DNA of 58,426 nucleotides, from assembly GCA_017550965.1 (NCBI GenBank), contig JAFZNK010000023.1, forward strand, positions 1 to 58,426, in the 5' to 3' direction. Below are positions 16,447 through 25,269 of this stretch, piece after piece. A program made the position numbers and the translations under genes. The notes beneath the pieces were generated by a model. That model saw only the letters and a list, made by a program, of their open reading frames with translations, did no database searches and was not told where the DNA came from. Each line of letters begins with the position of its first letter. Position 1 is the first letter of the stretch. Source of the DNA: Thermoguttaceae bacterium. Lineage in GTDB: Bacteria; Planctomycetota; Planctomycetia; Pirellulales; Thermoguttaceae.

Positions 16447-17976
16447 CTATTTGAGCGACTTCGTCAGGAGCCATTCGTAAAGCTCTTGTTCCGCGTAAGC
16501 GAGATTCCAACAATCGTGCCCAACGCCGGGATAGATTGTGAATTTCACGTCCTCGTTGCCAGCCGCCTTCACCGCGTCGATCATCGCCTGATCGCCGTCA
16601 ATTTTAACGACCGGGTCGTCGGCGCCGTGGAACGCCCACACGGGCATCGTTACGGACGAAGCGCGGTCCGGATTGTACGCGCCGCATACAGGCGCGACCG
16701 CCGCGATTTTTCCCGCGCCAATCGTCGCGATTCCCCACGTGCCGAAGCCTCCAAGCGAAACGCCGGAAACGTAAATACGAGACTTGTCGATCGGATATTT
16801 CGCGCAAACTTCGTCGATAAGCGTCAAAATCTGTTTCGGCGACCATCCGGCGTTTTGTTTACATTGCGGCGAAACGGTGAAGAACTTCCACGTCTTAGCG
16901 ATTTCCGGATCGTCGCACAACTTCGGCGGACCGTACTTCATCAAGAGACGCGGATTCGAACCGCGTTCGCCCGCTCCGTGAAGGAAGACCAGCAACGGGT
17001 AGCCAGCGTCCGTCTTCGCCGTATCGTCGCTCGGTTGGAACGCCCAGAAACTCAAGTCCTCTTTTTGACTGGAATCAAGTTCGTCGCCTCCGCCAAACAT
17101 GCCGCCGCGGCTTGCCGGCAAATTCGCTTTCATCAAAACCTGTTTACCCGGTTCCGTTTTCGGTCCGGAAATAACGGGCGGCAATCGTTTCGAAAGAAGC
17201 CAGTCGTAGAACATTGGATTATTGTACGTTCGTGTCCAGCTGTCGTGTTGAACTCCGGGATAGACGGTAAACGCCACGTCGCGATTGCCCGCGTCTTTGA
17301 CGGCGTTGACAATCGCGCGACCCGAGTCAATATTGACGGCGGGGTCCGCGTCGCCATGGAACGCCCACACGGGCATGGTAATCGACGACGCTTTTTCGGT
17401 CGGGAACCAGCCGCAAATCGGCGCGATCGCCGCAATTTTGCCGGCGCCAATCGATCCGACTCCCCACGTGCCGAACCCGCCCATCGACAACCCCGTCACG
17501 TAAATACGCGAGCGGTCGACGGGATACGCTTCGCAAATGCGATCAATCAAAACCATCATTTGGAGAGGCGACCAATGAGTGTTCGGCTTACATTGCGGGG
17601 AAACGGTAATGAATCGCCACGACTTCGCCCATTCGGGATCGGCGCATAATTTCGCCGGCCCGTGCGCTTTGACAATATTCGGATCGTCGCCGCGTTCCCC
17701 TGCTCCATGCATGAAGAGCATGAGCGGGAATCCGTCGTCCGTTTTCGCAGACTCGTCGCTTGGGAAGAAGAACCAAAAATCGACGGTATCCGTTTTAGAT
17801 TCGTCGAGTCGATCGTCGCCCGCGCGAGGATTACCGACCTTCGACGGCAGTTCCGCCTTCATCAACACCTGACGTCCAGGAGTCGCTTCCGGATTGCCGT
17901 CTTTGATAGAATCCGCGTACGCGGCGGCGGAGAAACCAATCAACGCCGCTACGCCTAATAGGAGAGCATAACGCAT
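16447..17976 (-). CDS. Exported esterase with two tandem alpha/beta-hydrolase domains
   Basis: A 509-residue product from ATG 17976, preceded by GTGAGG, with a signal peptide (hydrophobic run then AAAYA-DS). Two homologous domains follow, about 30-265 and 275-509. Each has the order HGAGERG, a serine elbow (GLSMGG, Ser164; GVSLGG, Ser407), an HGDAD/HGADD acid motif and a late histidine in a YPG-x-x-HD segment (His244 in domain 1), so both triads look complete. The family (PHB-depolymerase/feruloyl-esterase-like) hydrolyses carboxylic esters, often acyl decorations on plant glycans; the precise substrate is not visible. It starts 8 bases after the stop of a single-domain relative, and the pair clearly arose by duplication. 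Confidence 0.75.
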   Translation of the reverse strand: MRYALLLGVAALIGFSAAAYADSIKDGNPEATPGRQVLMKAELPSKVGNPRAGDDRLDESKTDTVDFWFFFPSDESAKTDDGFPLMLFMHGAGERGDDPNIVKAHGPAKLCADPEWAKSWRFITVSPQCKPNTHWSPLQMMVLIDRICEAYPVDRSRIYVTGLSMGGFGTWGVGSIGAGKIAAIAPICGWFPTEKASSITMPVWAFHGDADPAVNIDSGRAIVNAVKDAGNRDVAFTVYPGVQHDSWTRTYNNPMFYDWLLSKRLPPVISGPKTEPGKQVLMKANLPASRGGMFGGGDELDSSQKEDLSFWAFQPSDDTAKTDAGYPLLVFLHGAGERGSNPRLLMKYGPPKLCDDPEIAKTWKFFTVSPQCKQNAGWSPKQILTLIDEVCAKYPIDKSRIYVSGVSLGGFGTWGIATIGAGKIAAVAPVCGAYNPDRASSVTMPVWAFHGADDPVVKIDGDQAMIDAVKAAGNEDVKFTIYPGVGHDCWNLAYAEQELYEWLLTKSLK

Positions 17977-17984
17977 AACAAACC

Positions 17985-18821
17985 TCACTTTTCCAGTTTT
18001 TTTGATAGGAACCATTCGTAAAGTTTTGGATTAGCGTACGTTCTCGTCCAGACGTCGTGACCGGCGCCGGGGTAGGTAGTGAACTTGACGTCGCCGTTTC
18101 CAAGTTCGCGAACCTTGTCGACAAGATTGCGAGAATACTCGTATTTAACCGCGCCGTCGGCGTCGCCGTGAAACGCCCAAATCGGCGTTTTCGTCATCTT
18201 TGGCGCGAATTCAAGAGGATAGCCTCCGCAAAGAGGCGCAGCCGCCGCGACGATATCCGCGTTATGCGCGACCATGCCCCACGTGCCGAACCCGCCCATC
18301 GACAAGCCGGTTACGTATATTCGGGAACGGTCGATCGGATATTGATCGCAAAGTTGGTCGATCAGAACGCGCAACTGCGCCGGAGACCAGAATCGATTTC
18401 CTTTGACTTGCGGCGAAACGGTAATAAATTTCCACGTTTTCGCCTGTTCGGGATCGGCGCAGTATTTCGGCGGACCATGCGTCTTCACCGCTTCGGGATT
18501 GTCGCCGCGTTCGCCCGCGCCGTGTAAGAAGAGTAAAAGCGGGAACCCGTCTTCGGTTTTCGCGGACTCGTCGACGGGCAGGAAGAACCAGTATTTCACC
18601 TGCTCCGTTTTCGTTTCGTCGATCGGGTTTTCGCCGCCAAGAGGCATGGCGTCTCCGCCGGTCCATTCGCCGCCGAGAGCCAATGGAAGCTCGGCGGTCA
18701 TTACAATTTGTTCGCCGGGTTTCGCGGCGTTATTGTCGTTCATGTCGTCCGCCCAAGACGGAGCCGTAAAAACGCAAAGCGCGAAAACGGCGACCGTCGC
18801 TCTAAAAATAATATTTCGCAT
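17985..18821 (-). CDS. Exported single-domain esterase, paralogue of the next gene
   Basis: This 278-residue protein has a signal peptide ending near SWADD and one alpha/beta-hydrolase domain with HGAGERG, the serine elbow GLSMGG, an HGDADG acid motif and a YPGAGHD histidine. The whole arrangement and many flanking words are shared with both domains of the downstream two-domain esterase, so the three modules are recent copies of one ancestor. It probably acts outside the cytoplasmic membrane on ester-linked groups of polysaccharides. It follows the beta-helix gene by 33 bases and precedes the double esterase by 8, so the three are likely one transcript. Confidence 0.75.
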   Translation of the reverse strand: MRNIIFRATVAVFALCVFTAPSWADDMNDNNAAKPGEQIVMTAELPLALGGEWTGGDAMPLGGENPIDETKTEQVKYWFFLPVDESAKTEDGFPLLLFLHGAGERGDNPEAVKTHGPPKYCADPEQAKTWKFITVSPQVKGNRFWSPAQLRVLIDQLCDQYPIDRSRIYVTGLSMGGFGTWGMVAHNADIVAAAAPLCGGYPLEFAPKMTKTPIWAFHGDADGAVKYEYSRNLVDKVRELGNGDVKFTTYPGAGHDVWTRTYANPKLYEWFLSKKLEK

Positions 18822-18854
18822 TGTTTCCTCGTAATATCAAAGATCAATTCCTTC

Positions 18855-20930
18855 TTAACGTATTAACGCGGGAACGCCAAGAATTGTAACGATATAGTCT
18901 TCTAAAACGCCGACCGTCGGTCTTTCGAGTTTAAGCGTCCAAAAACCGGGCTTCGGCGCAACCGGCAAGCCCGTCGTTTCGTCGACGTCTATTGACCAGG
19001 ATCCCAACGCTGAAACGTTTTCCAGTTTTTCCACCTGTTTTCCGTCAGGATCGACAATCGTCGCGGTAACTCGCTCCGACGGGCTGCCGACGACGCGTAA
19101 TCCAAGATCTTTCGAACCGTTCGGAACGTAAAACCGGAACGTTCCGACGTTTCCGCAAACGTCCAGACTCGGTCTTGCGGCGGTCAAAATCGGATCATCG
19201 CTTGTCAGTTCGACCGTGCTTGCGCCAAAGGCGAGTTCAAGACGGAACCATCCGTCTTCTTCCGCCTTGAATTCATACGCTTTTGGAATCGCGTCGTCGG
19301 GCATGGAATCGAGAGCGATTTCCTTGCCCGAAGGAGTCTTAATGACCGCTCCGACGTTACTTAACGGATAATTCCCAATTTTGCGTTGTTGCAACGTCCA
19401 GGAAAAAGTCTCGCCCGACGCGGCGTAAAAGTAGTACGTCGCGCCTCCGCGCGTTCGAAATCCCTGCTTTTTCGCGGCGTTTCCCGACCATGCGTCGATA
19501 AGCTCCGCGCTTTGATCTTTAAAAGCGGAATCGTTCAAAGTTTTGAAGTCGAATCCTTCGACTTTGCGCATATTGAGTTGAGGAAACAGTTCGTATAGTT
19601 TTTGGTCGTTCAATTCTACGACGGAACTCGTTTTAACTGTTCCTGTTTCGTCGAGCTTCGTCGATTTTACCGAACCGTTTATCTTATCAAACCCAACAAC
19701 CTCGCTCGATGCGTCTCGAAGCAGGAAAAGAAAATCGGGAGCGTCCGCGCAAGCGTCGATTATCTCGACGTTTTCAAAGCTAAAACCGCCGTTGACGTCG
19801 ACGTCTGTGCCCACCGCTATTAAAGAAACGCCAGAATCGACGGTCGTTTGCGCCCATTTTTCAACGGCCTCGTTTGTCTGAACGCTGAAATTGTAATCGA
19901 CGTAATCGCCGTATTTTACGGCTTTATCTGCGCTTGGCGTTACGATCCTGACGTTTTTAAACGCAAACGGCGCGCCGTCCGCCCATTTGCTACGAATCGC
20001 TACGCCGATAAAGTTGCCGATAAAGTCGGAATCAACGACTTCTATTTTACCGGGCATTATTCTGTCTTCGCCGTCTCTCGCCGTAAAAATGAATCCGCCG
20101 TTGTTGCGAACCGCCTGACAATCTTCCATCGTTATGGAGAGGTCTTCGCCAAAATTCTTTAAATTGTACAGATAAAAATCAAAGCCGCTCCCTTTGTTGT
20201 CAATCGCTTTCACGCGGCGCATGACGACGTTGGTGATTTGCTCGTCGTCGCGATTCGGCTCAAAATCAATCCCCGCCGCAGGGGGCGTGCCGACCGTGTC
20301 GCGTAAAAGGCAATCCTCAATAAGCAAACCGTCGACGCTGATTACGCTGATTCCCTGACGGTTATTCGCGACGCAATCAACGTTTTTGATCGTAATATTA
20401 CGACAGGGGACGCCGGGTTGACTCACGCCAAGATAGATTCCGTCCCCGCCCGTTTCGGCGATTGTGAGATTCTCTATGGCAACGTTTTCAGAACTTAAAA
20501 GAGAAACGCCGTGTCGCCATTCCGATTTCTCATAGGGTTCGTTCCAGTAGTCGCGTTTACGCATGCGAAGCGTCGCGCCTTTGCCTTCGCCGCGTATTGT
20601 TACGTTTGACGCTTGGGACGCGCGAAGTAAACATTCGCCTTTACTTCTGAATTCGCCCTGTTTCGCGACGATTTCCGTCCCTTCCTGCAAGACCAATTCA
20701 AGATCGCTTCTTAGCGTTATCGGTCGAACGATCCACGGTCCCGTCTGCTTGTCGACAACGACGGTTTTCACGCCCGAATCGATCGCTTTTTGCAAGCATT
20801 CGGTCGCGTCTTCGGCGTTATAGCCAAACGACGAAGCGTTTACAGAATCGTCGGCGATAGCGGAAATCGAGGCGAAAGACGCAAACGCGAGTCCCGCGAC
20901 AAACGCAAGAGTTCCTTGAAATAATCTCAT
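18855..20930 (-). CDS. Exported right-handed beta-helix protein (pectate-lyase-like fold)
   Basis: A 691-residue protein beginning with a signal peptide (MRLFQGTLAFVAGLAFA, cleavage near AIADD). The opening NAEDATECLQKAID resembles the start of glycoside hydrolase family 28 and pectate-lyase-like parallel beta-helices. Residues about 100-300 show repeating turns such as VAIENLTI, RNITIKNVDC and LLIEDCLLRDT, typical of helix coils. The C-terminal 200 residues are a beta-rich region that may be a carbohydrate-binding module. No catalytic residues can be assigned, so it is an exported, probably glycan-active or glycan-binding protein. It is the first gene of a three-gene set with the two esterases. 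Confidence 0.68.
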   Translation of the reverse strand: MRLFQGTLAFVAGLAFASFASISAIADDSVNASSFGYNAEDATECLQKAIDSGVKTVVVDKQTGPWIVRPITLRSDLELVLQEGTEIVAKQGEFRSKGECLLRASQASNVTIRGEGKGATLRMRKRDYWNEPYEKSEWRHGVSLLSSENVAIENLTIAETGGDGIYLGVSQPGVPCRNITIKNVDCVANNRQGISVISVDGLLIEDCLLRDTVGTPPAAGIDFEPNRDDEQITNVVMRRVKAIDNKGSGFDFYLYNLKNFGEDLSITMEDCQAVRNNGGFIFTARDGEDRIMPGKIEVVDSDFIGNFIGVAIRSKWADGAPFAFKNVRIVTPSADKAVKYGDYVDYNFSVQTNEAVEKWAQTTVDSGVSLIAVGTDVDVNGGFSFENVEIIDACADAPDFLFLLRDASSEVVGFDKINGSVKSTKLDETGTVKTSSVVELNDQKLYELFPQLNMRKVEGFDFKTLNDSAFKDQSAELIDAWSGNAAKKQGFRTRGGATYYFYAASGETFSWTLQQRKIGNYPLSNVGAVIKTPSGKEIALDSMPDDAIPKAYEFKAEEDGWFRLELAFGASTVELTSDDPILTAARPSLDVCGNVGTFRFYVPNGSKDLGLRVVGSPSERVTATIVDPDGKQVEKLENVSALGSWSIDVDETTGLPVAPKPGFWTLKLERPTVGVLEDYIVTILGVPALIR

Positions 20931-20957
20931 CGAAAGAACCTCCTTGAAATAGAAAAG

Positions 20958-20990
20958 AAAACGAATCCCGACGCGTTAACGTCGGGATTC
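20958..20990 (-). terminator. Rho-independent terminator of the HAD-MFS operon
   Basis: Perfect 11-base stem GAATCCCGACG/CGTCGGGATTC (20963-20973 with 20980-20990), six-base loop, followed on the minus strand by a T-rich tail. It sits just after the MFS stop at 21020 and before the beta-helix gene. Confidence 0.8.
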
Positions 20991-21019
20991 ATTGTCCATG
21001 CAGTCAACCGATTGATCGA

Positions 21020-22786
21020 TTACGCTTTCTGAGCCGCCTCGCGCTCCTTACGCTCCTGCTCCTCGCGCCGAAGTTCAGGCGACGCGGCGTTGAAAATCAA
21101 CGCGAAAAGAATCAGCGCGGCAAAAGACGAAATCACGAGCATGCCGAAGATAAGCGGCCAACCTTCTTTCGAAATATTCGCGCGGCCCTCGACTGCCTCG
21201 ATCATGGCGGCGTCTTGAATTTTCTGCCTTTGAGCGTCGGTAAGCTCGACGCCTTCAAAAAGGCCGTTAATCGCGTTTGTCAACTTAACCTGATTCTTTT
21301 GCAATTTTTCCGTGATTTTTTGGCCCTTATACGACTCGCGATCGCCGGAAAAATTTTCGTACGAACGTTGAGAGTCGCAAACGCCCTCAAGCGCTTTAAC
21401 CAAATCGGCGACGCCCAGATTTCGAATGTTCTCCGCGTCGACGCCGGGAACTTCCGCCGCCCCCGCGACGGCGGTGGCTACCATGTCGTCGCGCGCCTCT
21501 TTGAACGGCGCGGTGGCCGAATCAACGATAAGCCCGACGCCAAAACCGGTAACGATCGTCGCGAGATATCCAAATAGGCCTGTCAATCCGCTCGAAGCCG
21601 CGCCCGACTTTTTGGTGGCAATCGTGGAGGCAACGCAGCCGATCAGGCATTGAGGACCGTAGATAAAGAATCCGATGACGCTCATGATCAAAATGTTCAA
21701 CACAAGCGACCCGGAATCGAGTTTCCAGAATAGTATCGACGCGATCAAACAGCCAAGCATATAGACGAAGCACGCTTTCGCGCCGCGCCCCTTGAAGACC
21801 TTGTCCATCAAGACTCCGCTAAGGATAATGCCAAACGCGCCGAAAACTTCGTAACAAGCCGTCGCCCAACCGGCGGACTGAAGATCGAGCCCTTTCGATT
21901 GAGACAGGAACGTCGGCGCCCAGTCGAGAATCGAAAAACGGACGATATAGACAAAGAAGTTTGCAAAACACAGAACCCAAACGGCCCAGTTTGAGAAGAC
22001 GTTTTTACAAAGATCCGCCCACCAGCTCGTCTTTTCTTCGTCAACGCTCGCCGCAGCTTTTGCCGCGTCAATCGCTTCTTCCTGTTGACCGTGCTTTCGC
22101 GCGTAATAGACTTCGACGGGGTCAAACCCTTCTTTTTCGGGAGAATCTCGAAGAGCCCAGTACAATCCGATCGCGCCAAGAATACTCAAACACGCGGGAA
22201 CCAGGAAGCAGAATTTCCAACCAAACGCGACGACAAACGAGTTGAGCAGGAAAACCAACCCCGCGCCAAAGGAGTGCGAAATGTTCCACGTCGCAAATTT
22301 AACGCCGTGTTCTTTAGGCGCGAACCAGTGCATCAAACTCTTTGCGCATGGGGGAAACCCCATGCCCTGCACCCAGCCGTTGATAATCCAGAACGAACCA
22401 ATAATCCACGCAATCACGTTCGCTCTGGATTCCGAAGAAACGCCTATCGCCGTCGCAATATCGGACGAAAAACCGCAGAACACGTTCGTCATCGCGGCGA
22501 GAAACAGCCCGATAGACATAAAGTAGCGCGGGTTGACGCGGTCGCTCCAAACGCCGTTGACAAATCGCGCGACGCCGTAAAGAACGCCGTGGATCGTCAA
22601 AAAGAGACCAAGCGTCGTTTTTGTGATCCCGATCTCTTCCAAACCGGGCATCGCCATCGTGATACTTTTTCGGACGAAATAGAAGAAAATGTATCCTATC
22701 ATCGTCCCGATAAGGATACGCCATCGCCAATATTCGTACTCTTTGTCTGAACGGACTTTCGGAGCGGCGGTCGTTGTGTTCGACAT
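21020..22786 (-). CDS. MFS permease of the organophosphate:phosphate antiporter type (GlpT/UhpT-like)
   Basis: A 588-residue multi-spanning protein. WRILIGTMIGYIFFYFVRKS near the N-terminus and GVLYGVARFVNGVWSDRVNPR in the first half are hallmarks of the GlpT/UhpT/UhpC family, which exchange sugar phosphates or glycerol-3-phosphate for phosphate. It is longer than GlpT (about 450). A soluble stretch of roughly 110 residues, charged and helical, interrupts the protein between the penultimate and last membrane segments (about 435-545). The upstream NagD-like phosphatase gene ends 40 bases before it, suggesting a pair that imports a phosphorylated compound and dephosphorylates it. The substrate is not determined. 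Confidence 0.8.
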   Translation of the reverse strand: MSNTTTAAPKVRSDKEYEYWRWRILIGTMIGYIFFYFVRKSITMAMPGLEEIGITKTTLGLFLTIHGVLYGVARFVNGVWSDRVNPRYFMSIGLFLAAMTNVFCGFSSDIATAIGVSSESRANVIAWIIGSFWIINGWVQGMGFPPCAKSLMHWFAPKEHGVKFATWNISHSFGAGLVFLLNSFVVAFGWKFCFLVPACLSILGAIGLYWALRDSPEKEGFDPVEVYYARKHGQQEEAIDAAKAAASVDEEKTSWWADLCKNVFSNWAVWVLCFANFFVYIVRFSILDWAPTFLSQSKGLDLQSAGWATACYEVFGAFGIILSGVLMDKVFKGRGAKACFVYMLGCLIASILFWKLDSGSLVLNILIMSVIGFFIYGPQCLIGCVASTIATKKSGAASSGLTGLFGYLATIVTGFGVGLIVDSATAPFKEARDDMVATAVAGAAEVPGVDAENIRNLGVADLVKALEGVCDSQRSYENFSGDRESYKGQKITEKLQKNQVKLTNAINGLFEGVELTDAQRQKIQDAAMIEAVEGRANISKEGWPLIFGMLVISSFAALILFALIFNAASPELRREEQERKEREAAQKA

Positions 22787-22826
22787 TTCTATTTTACTCT
22801 CTCAACCAGTTGCTAATCGTCGGGGT

Positions 22827-23702
22827 TCACTTATTTTTTTTCGCTTCCACAAGAAGATCGCGAAGAACGGAAATATCGTCCAGGACTAATTCAGGCGTCA
22901 AACCGCTTTCTTTGAGTGTTTCAAGGGTCGCCTCGCCGGTAAGAACAAGAACGCCGACCACTTTGGCGCGTCGCGCCATTTCCATATCGGTGTAGATTCG
23001 GTCGCCGACCATCATTACTTCGTCGGCTTTCAAGCCGTATTTATCCATGACCGCGCCGATCATCGCCGCTTCCGGCTTGCCGGGAACAGCTTCCGGGCGG
23101 CGCTTGGTAACGTCTTCGATCAACGCCTGAACGGCCCCGCAATCGACGAGAATCGTGTCCTGATCGGTGGGACACACGGTGTCCGGATGCGTGGCGACGT
23201 ACGGCTTGCCCTGCCCGATCCAGTATGTTCCTTTGCAAAGCCGATCGTATGTCAACGTTGTGTCAAACGCGACGACGACAAGTTCCGGCTCCTCTTTTTC
23301 GTTGTATTCGTCGATCATCTCATAACCGTGGTCGACGAATTCTTCGCGAAGACTCGCGGTTCCAAGAACGTAGATATTTTTAACGTCCGGATAATGCTGT
23401 TTCAGGTAGAAGAACGTCGCTGTAGCCGACGTGGCGATATTGTCCGGAGTCGCCTTGAGACCAAGTTTGAGAATCTTCGCAAGGTAATCTTTTGCGCTTT
23501 TCGAAGAGTTGTTCGTGAGGAACGTGTAATCGACGCCGATTTTTTCGAGCGTTTCAAAGACGTTCTTTGTAAACGGAAACAGCGTTCCGCCTTTATAAAT
23601 CGTACCGTCCATGTCAAAGACGACGCGTTTGATTTTCGTCAAATCGACCATCGGATTAAAGTAGTGAACGGGATGTTCCGTAAGTTGATAATTCTCCGAC
23701 AT
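22827..23702 (-). CDS. HAD-superfamily phosphatase, NagD/4-nitrophenylphosphatase-like
   Basis: A 291-residue HAD hydrolase of subclass IIA. FDMDGTIYKG gives the nucleophile and acid/base aspartates, FLTNNSSKS is motif II, and KYGLKADEVMMVGDRIYTD carries motif IV with the metal-binding aspartates. Family members dephosphorylate sugar phosphates, phosphoglycolate or nucleotides. GAAGAGG about 7 bases ahead of the ATG supports the start. It is first in an apparent two-gene operon with the organophosphate-type permease. The catalytic class is secure; the substrate is not. Confidence 0.82.
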   Translation of the reverse strand: MSENYQLTEHPVHYFNPMVDLTKIKRVVFDMDGTIYKGGTLFPFTKNVFETLEKIGVDYTFLTNNSSKSAKDYLAKILKLGLKATPDNIATSATATFFYLKQHYPDVKNIYVLGTASLREEFVDHGYEMIDEYNEKEEPELVVVAFDTTLTYDRLCKGTYWIGQGKPYVATHPDTVCPTDQDTILVDCGAVQALIEDVTKRRPEAVPGKPEAAMIGAVMDKYGLKADEVMMVGDRIYTDMEMARRAKVVGVLVLTGEATLETLKESGLTPELVLDDISVLRDLLVEAKKNK

Positions 23703-23899
23703 AAAACAACCTCTTCAGCGCTTAAACGAAACGCGTCGAAACGCGCGTAATTATCCGAATCTAATTATACGCGAACAGGGGTTGTCTTTTCAAGACGCAA
23801 GCGGGAAAAAGTCCAAAAAAACAGTAAAAAAGCTCTGTTTTTGCGCGCAAACCAAACGAACGCAACGTTCCCTGCTCTTAACAAAAAACGATAACAAGT

Positions 23900-23905
23900 T
23901 ATAAT
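23900..23905 (+). promoter_or_regulatory. Candidate -10 element of ribBA
   Basis: A perfect TATAAT lies 72 bases before the ribBA ATG; no convincing -35 hexamer sits 16-18 bases upstream. A short hairpin CGGTCG/CGACCG (23921-23937) falls in the leader. I looked for an FMN riboswitch and did not see its conserved blocks. Confidence 0.4.
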
Positions 23906-23976
23906 CGCCCTAAGCGCGTTCGGTCGTTTGACGACCGTGTCGCCCCGATAAAACCCGAGTAGAAAGGAACCTGTTT

Positions 23977-25182
23977 ATGAATTCGCCGCTCAATACGATT
24001 GAAGAAGCTATCGAATCGTTCCGCAAGGGCGAGATCGTCGTCGTTATGGACGACGAAGATCGTGAAAACGAAGGCGATTTCATTTGCGCCGCCGAAAAAG
24101 TAACGCCCGAACACGTCAATTTTATGTTGACTCACGGGCGCGGCCAAACCTGCGTTCCTCTTCTTCCCGAAACGTGTCGCCGTCTTGATCTGACGCAGAT
24201 GGTTCAAGACAACACCGCGCCGCTCAAAACGGCGTTCACCATTCCCGTCGACCATGTCGACGCGCGCACGGGCATTACCGCGCAGGAAAAGGCGATGGCG
24301 ATTCGCGCGTTGGGCGATCCGAACAGTAAAACGACCGACTTTGTTCGGCCGGGCCATATTTTCCCGCTCGAAGCGAAAGAGGGCGGCGTTCTTCGTCGCG
24401 CCGGTCATACGGAAACGGCGGTCGACCTTGCGCGCTTAGCGGGGCTGTTCCCCGCTGGACTTCTCACAGAAATCCTCAACGACACCGGCAATCGTGCGAC
24501 GCGCGACGAACTCATTGAAATCGCAAAGAAATTCAATTTGAAAATTGTAACGGTCGCCGACTTGATTAAGTATCGCCGTCAACGCGAAAAGATCGTCGAG
24601 CGCGTCGCGGAAGCGGATCTCCCGACGAAATACGGAGACGGACGTATTTACGCGTATAAGATCAAATATGAGACGGGCGAACCAATCGCGATCGTTTACG
24701 GCGATCTTTCTTCTGTGGAAGCTCCGCTTGTCCGTCTTCATTCGTCGTGTTTTACGGGCGATCTGCTTGCGTCGTTACGTTGCGATTGCGGCGATCAACT
24801 ACACATGGCTCTTCAAAAGATCCAGAGCGAGGGGGTCGGCGCGCTCGTCTATCTCCCGCAAGAAGGCCGCGGCATCGGCTTGACGGAAAAGATCAAAGCA
24901 TACGCGTTGCAAGACAAAGGCATGGACACGTGCGAAGCGAATCTTGCGTTAGGGTTCCCCGTCGACCTTCGCGATTACGGGGTCGGCATTCAGATTCTCA
25001 AAGACCTCGGACTGCACAAGATTCGTTTAATGACAAACAACCCTAAAAAGGTCGACGCGTTCATTTATAACGGATTCGACTTGACCGTTACCGAACAAGC
25101 TCCTCTCGAAGTTCAGTGCAACGAGCACAATAAGTTCTACCTCGAAACGAAACGCGACAAAATGGGTCACAAGATTATGTGA
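23977..25182 (+). CDS. ribBA: Riboflavin biosynthesis bifunctional protein RibBA
   Basis: A 401-residue fusion. The N-terminal half (1-205) is 3,4-dihydroxy-2-butanone-4-phosphate synthase, with DDEDRENEGDF and HTETAVDLARLAG. The C-terminal half (206-401) is GTP cyclohydrolase II, with the zinc cysteines in SSCFTGDLLASLRCDCG and the substrate loop QEGRGIGL. These make the two precursors of riboflavin, from ribulose-5-phosphate and from GTP. AAAGGA lies 8 bases ahead of the ATG. It is the only plus-strand gene between 0 and 45 kb and is monocistronic, closed by a strong terminator shared with rny. Length and motifs are standard. Confidence 0.97.
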   Translation: MNSPLNTIEEAIESFRKGEIVVVMDDEDRENEGDFICAAEKVTPEHVNFMLTHGRGQTCVPLLPETCRRLDLTQMVQDNTAPLKTAFTIPVDHVDARTGITAQEKAMAIRALGDPNSKTTDFVRPGHIFPLEAKEGGVLRRAGHTETAVDLARLAGLFPAGLLTEILNDTGNRATRDELIEIAKKFNLKIVTVADLIKYRRQREKIVERVAEADLPTKYGDGRIYAYKIKYETGEPIAIVYGDLSSVEAPLVRLHSSCFTGDLLASLRCDCGDQLHMALQKIQSEGVGALVYLPQEGRGIGLTEKIKAYALQDKGMDTCEANLALGFPVDLRDYGVGIQILKDLGLHKIRLMTNNPKKVDAFIYNGFDLTVTEQAPLEVQCNEHNKFYLETKRDKMGHKIM

Positions 25183-25203
25183 TTCTTCATTATCAACACA
25201 CGT

Positions 25204-25244
25204 AAAAATACGGCGCGTTCCAAGAAACGCGCCGTATTTTTTTT
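25204..25244. terminator. Bidirectional terminator between ribBA and rny
   Basis: Perfect 11-base stem TACGGCGCGTT/AACGCGCCGTA (25209-25219 and 25226-25236) flanked by AAAAA on the left and eight T on the right. It ends the two convergent genes ribBA and rny. Confidence 0.92.
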
Positions 25245-25269
25245 GAAAAAACATTATAGAACGCCGAGA

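Noticed and set aside
16486..17649. Plus-strand open frame of 387 codons
   Set aside because: It mirrors the two-domain esterase on the other strand, is Arg/His/Asn-rich and shows no domain. The duplicated esterase sequence keeps the antisense frame open.
23770..23976. FMN riboswitch upstream of ribBA
   Set aside because: None of the conserved FMN-aptamer blocks could be found; only a 6-base hairpin is present.
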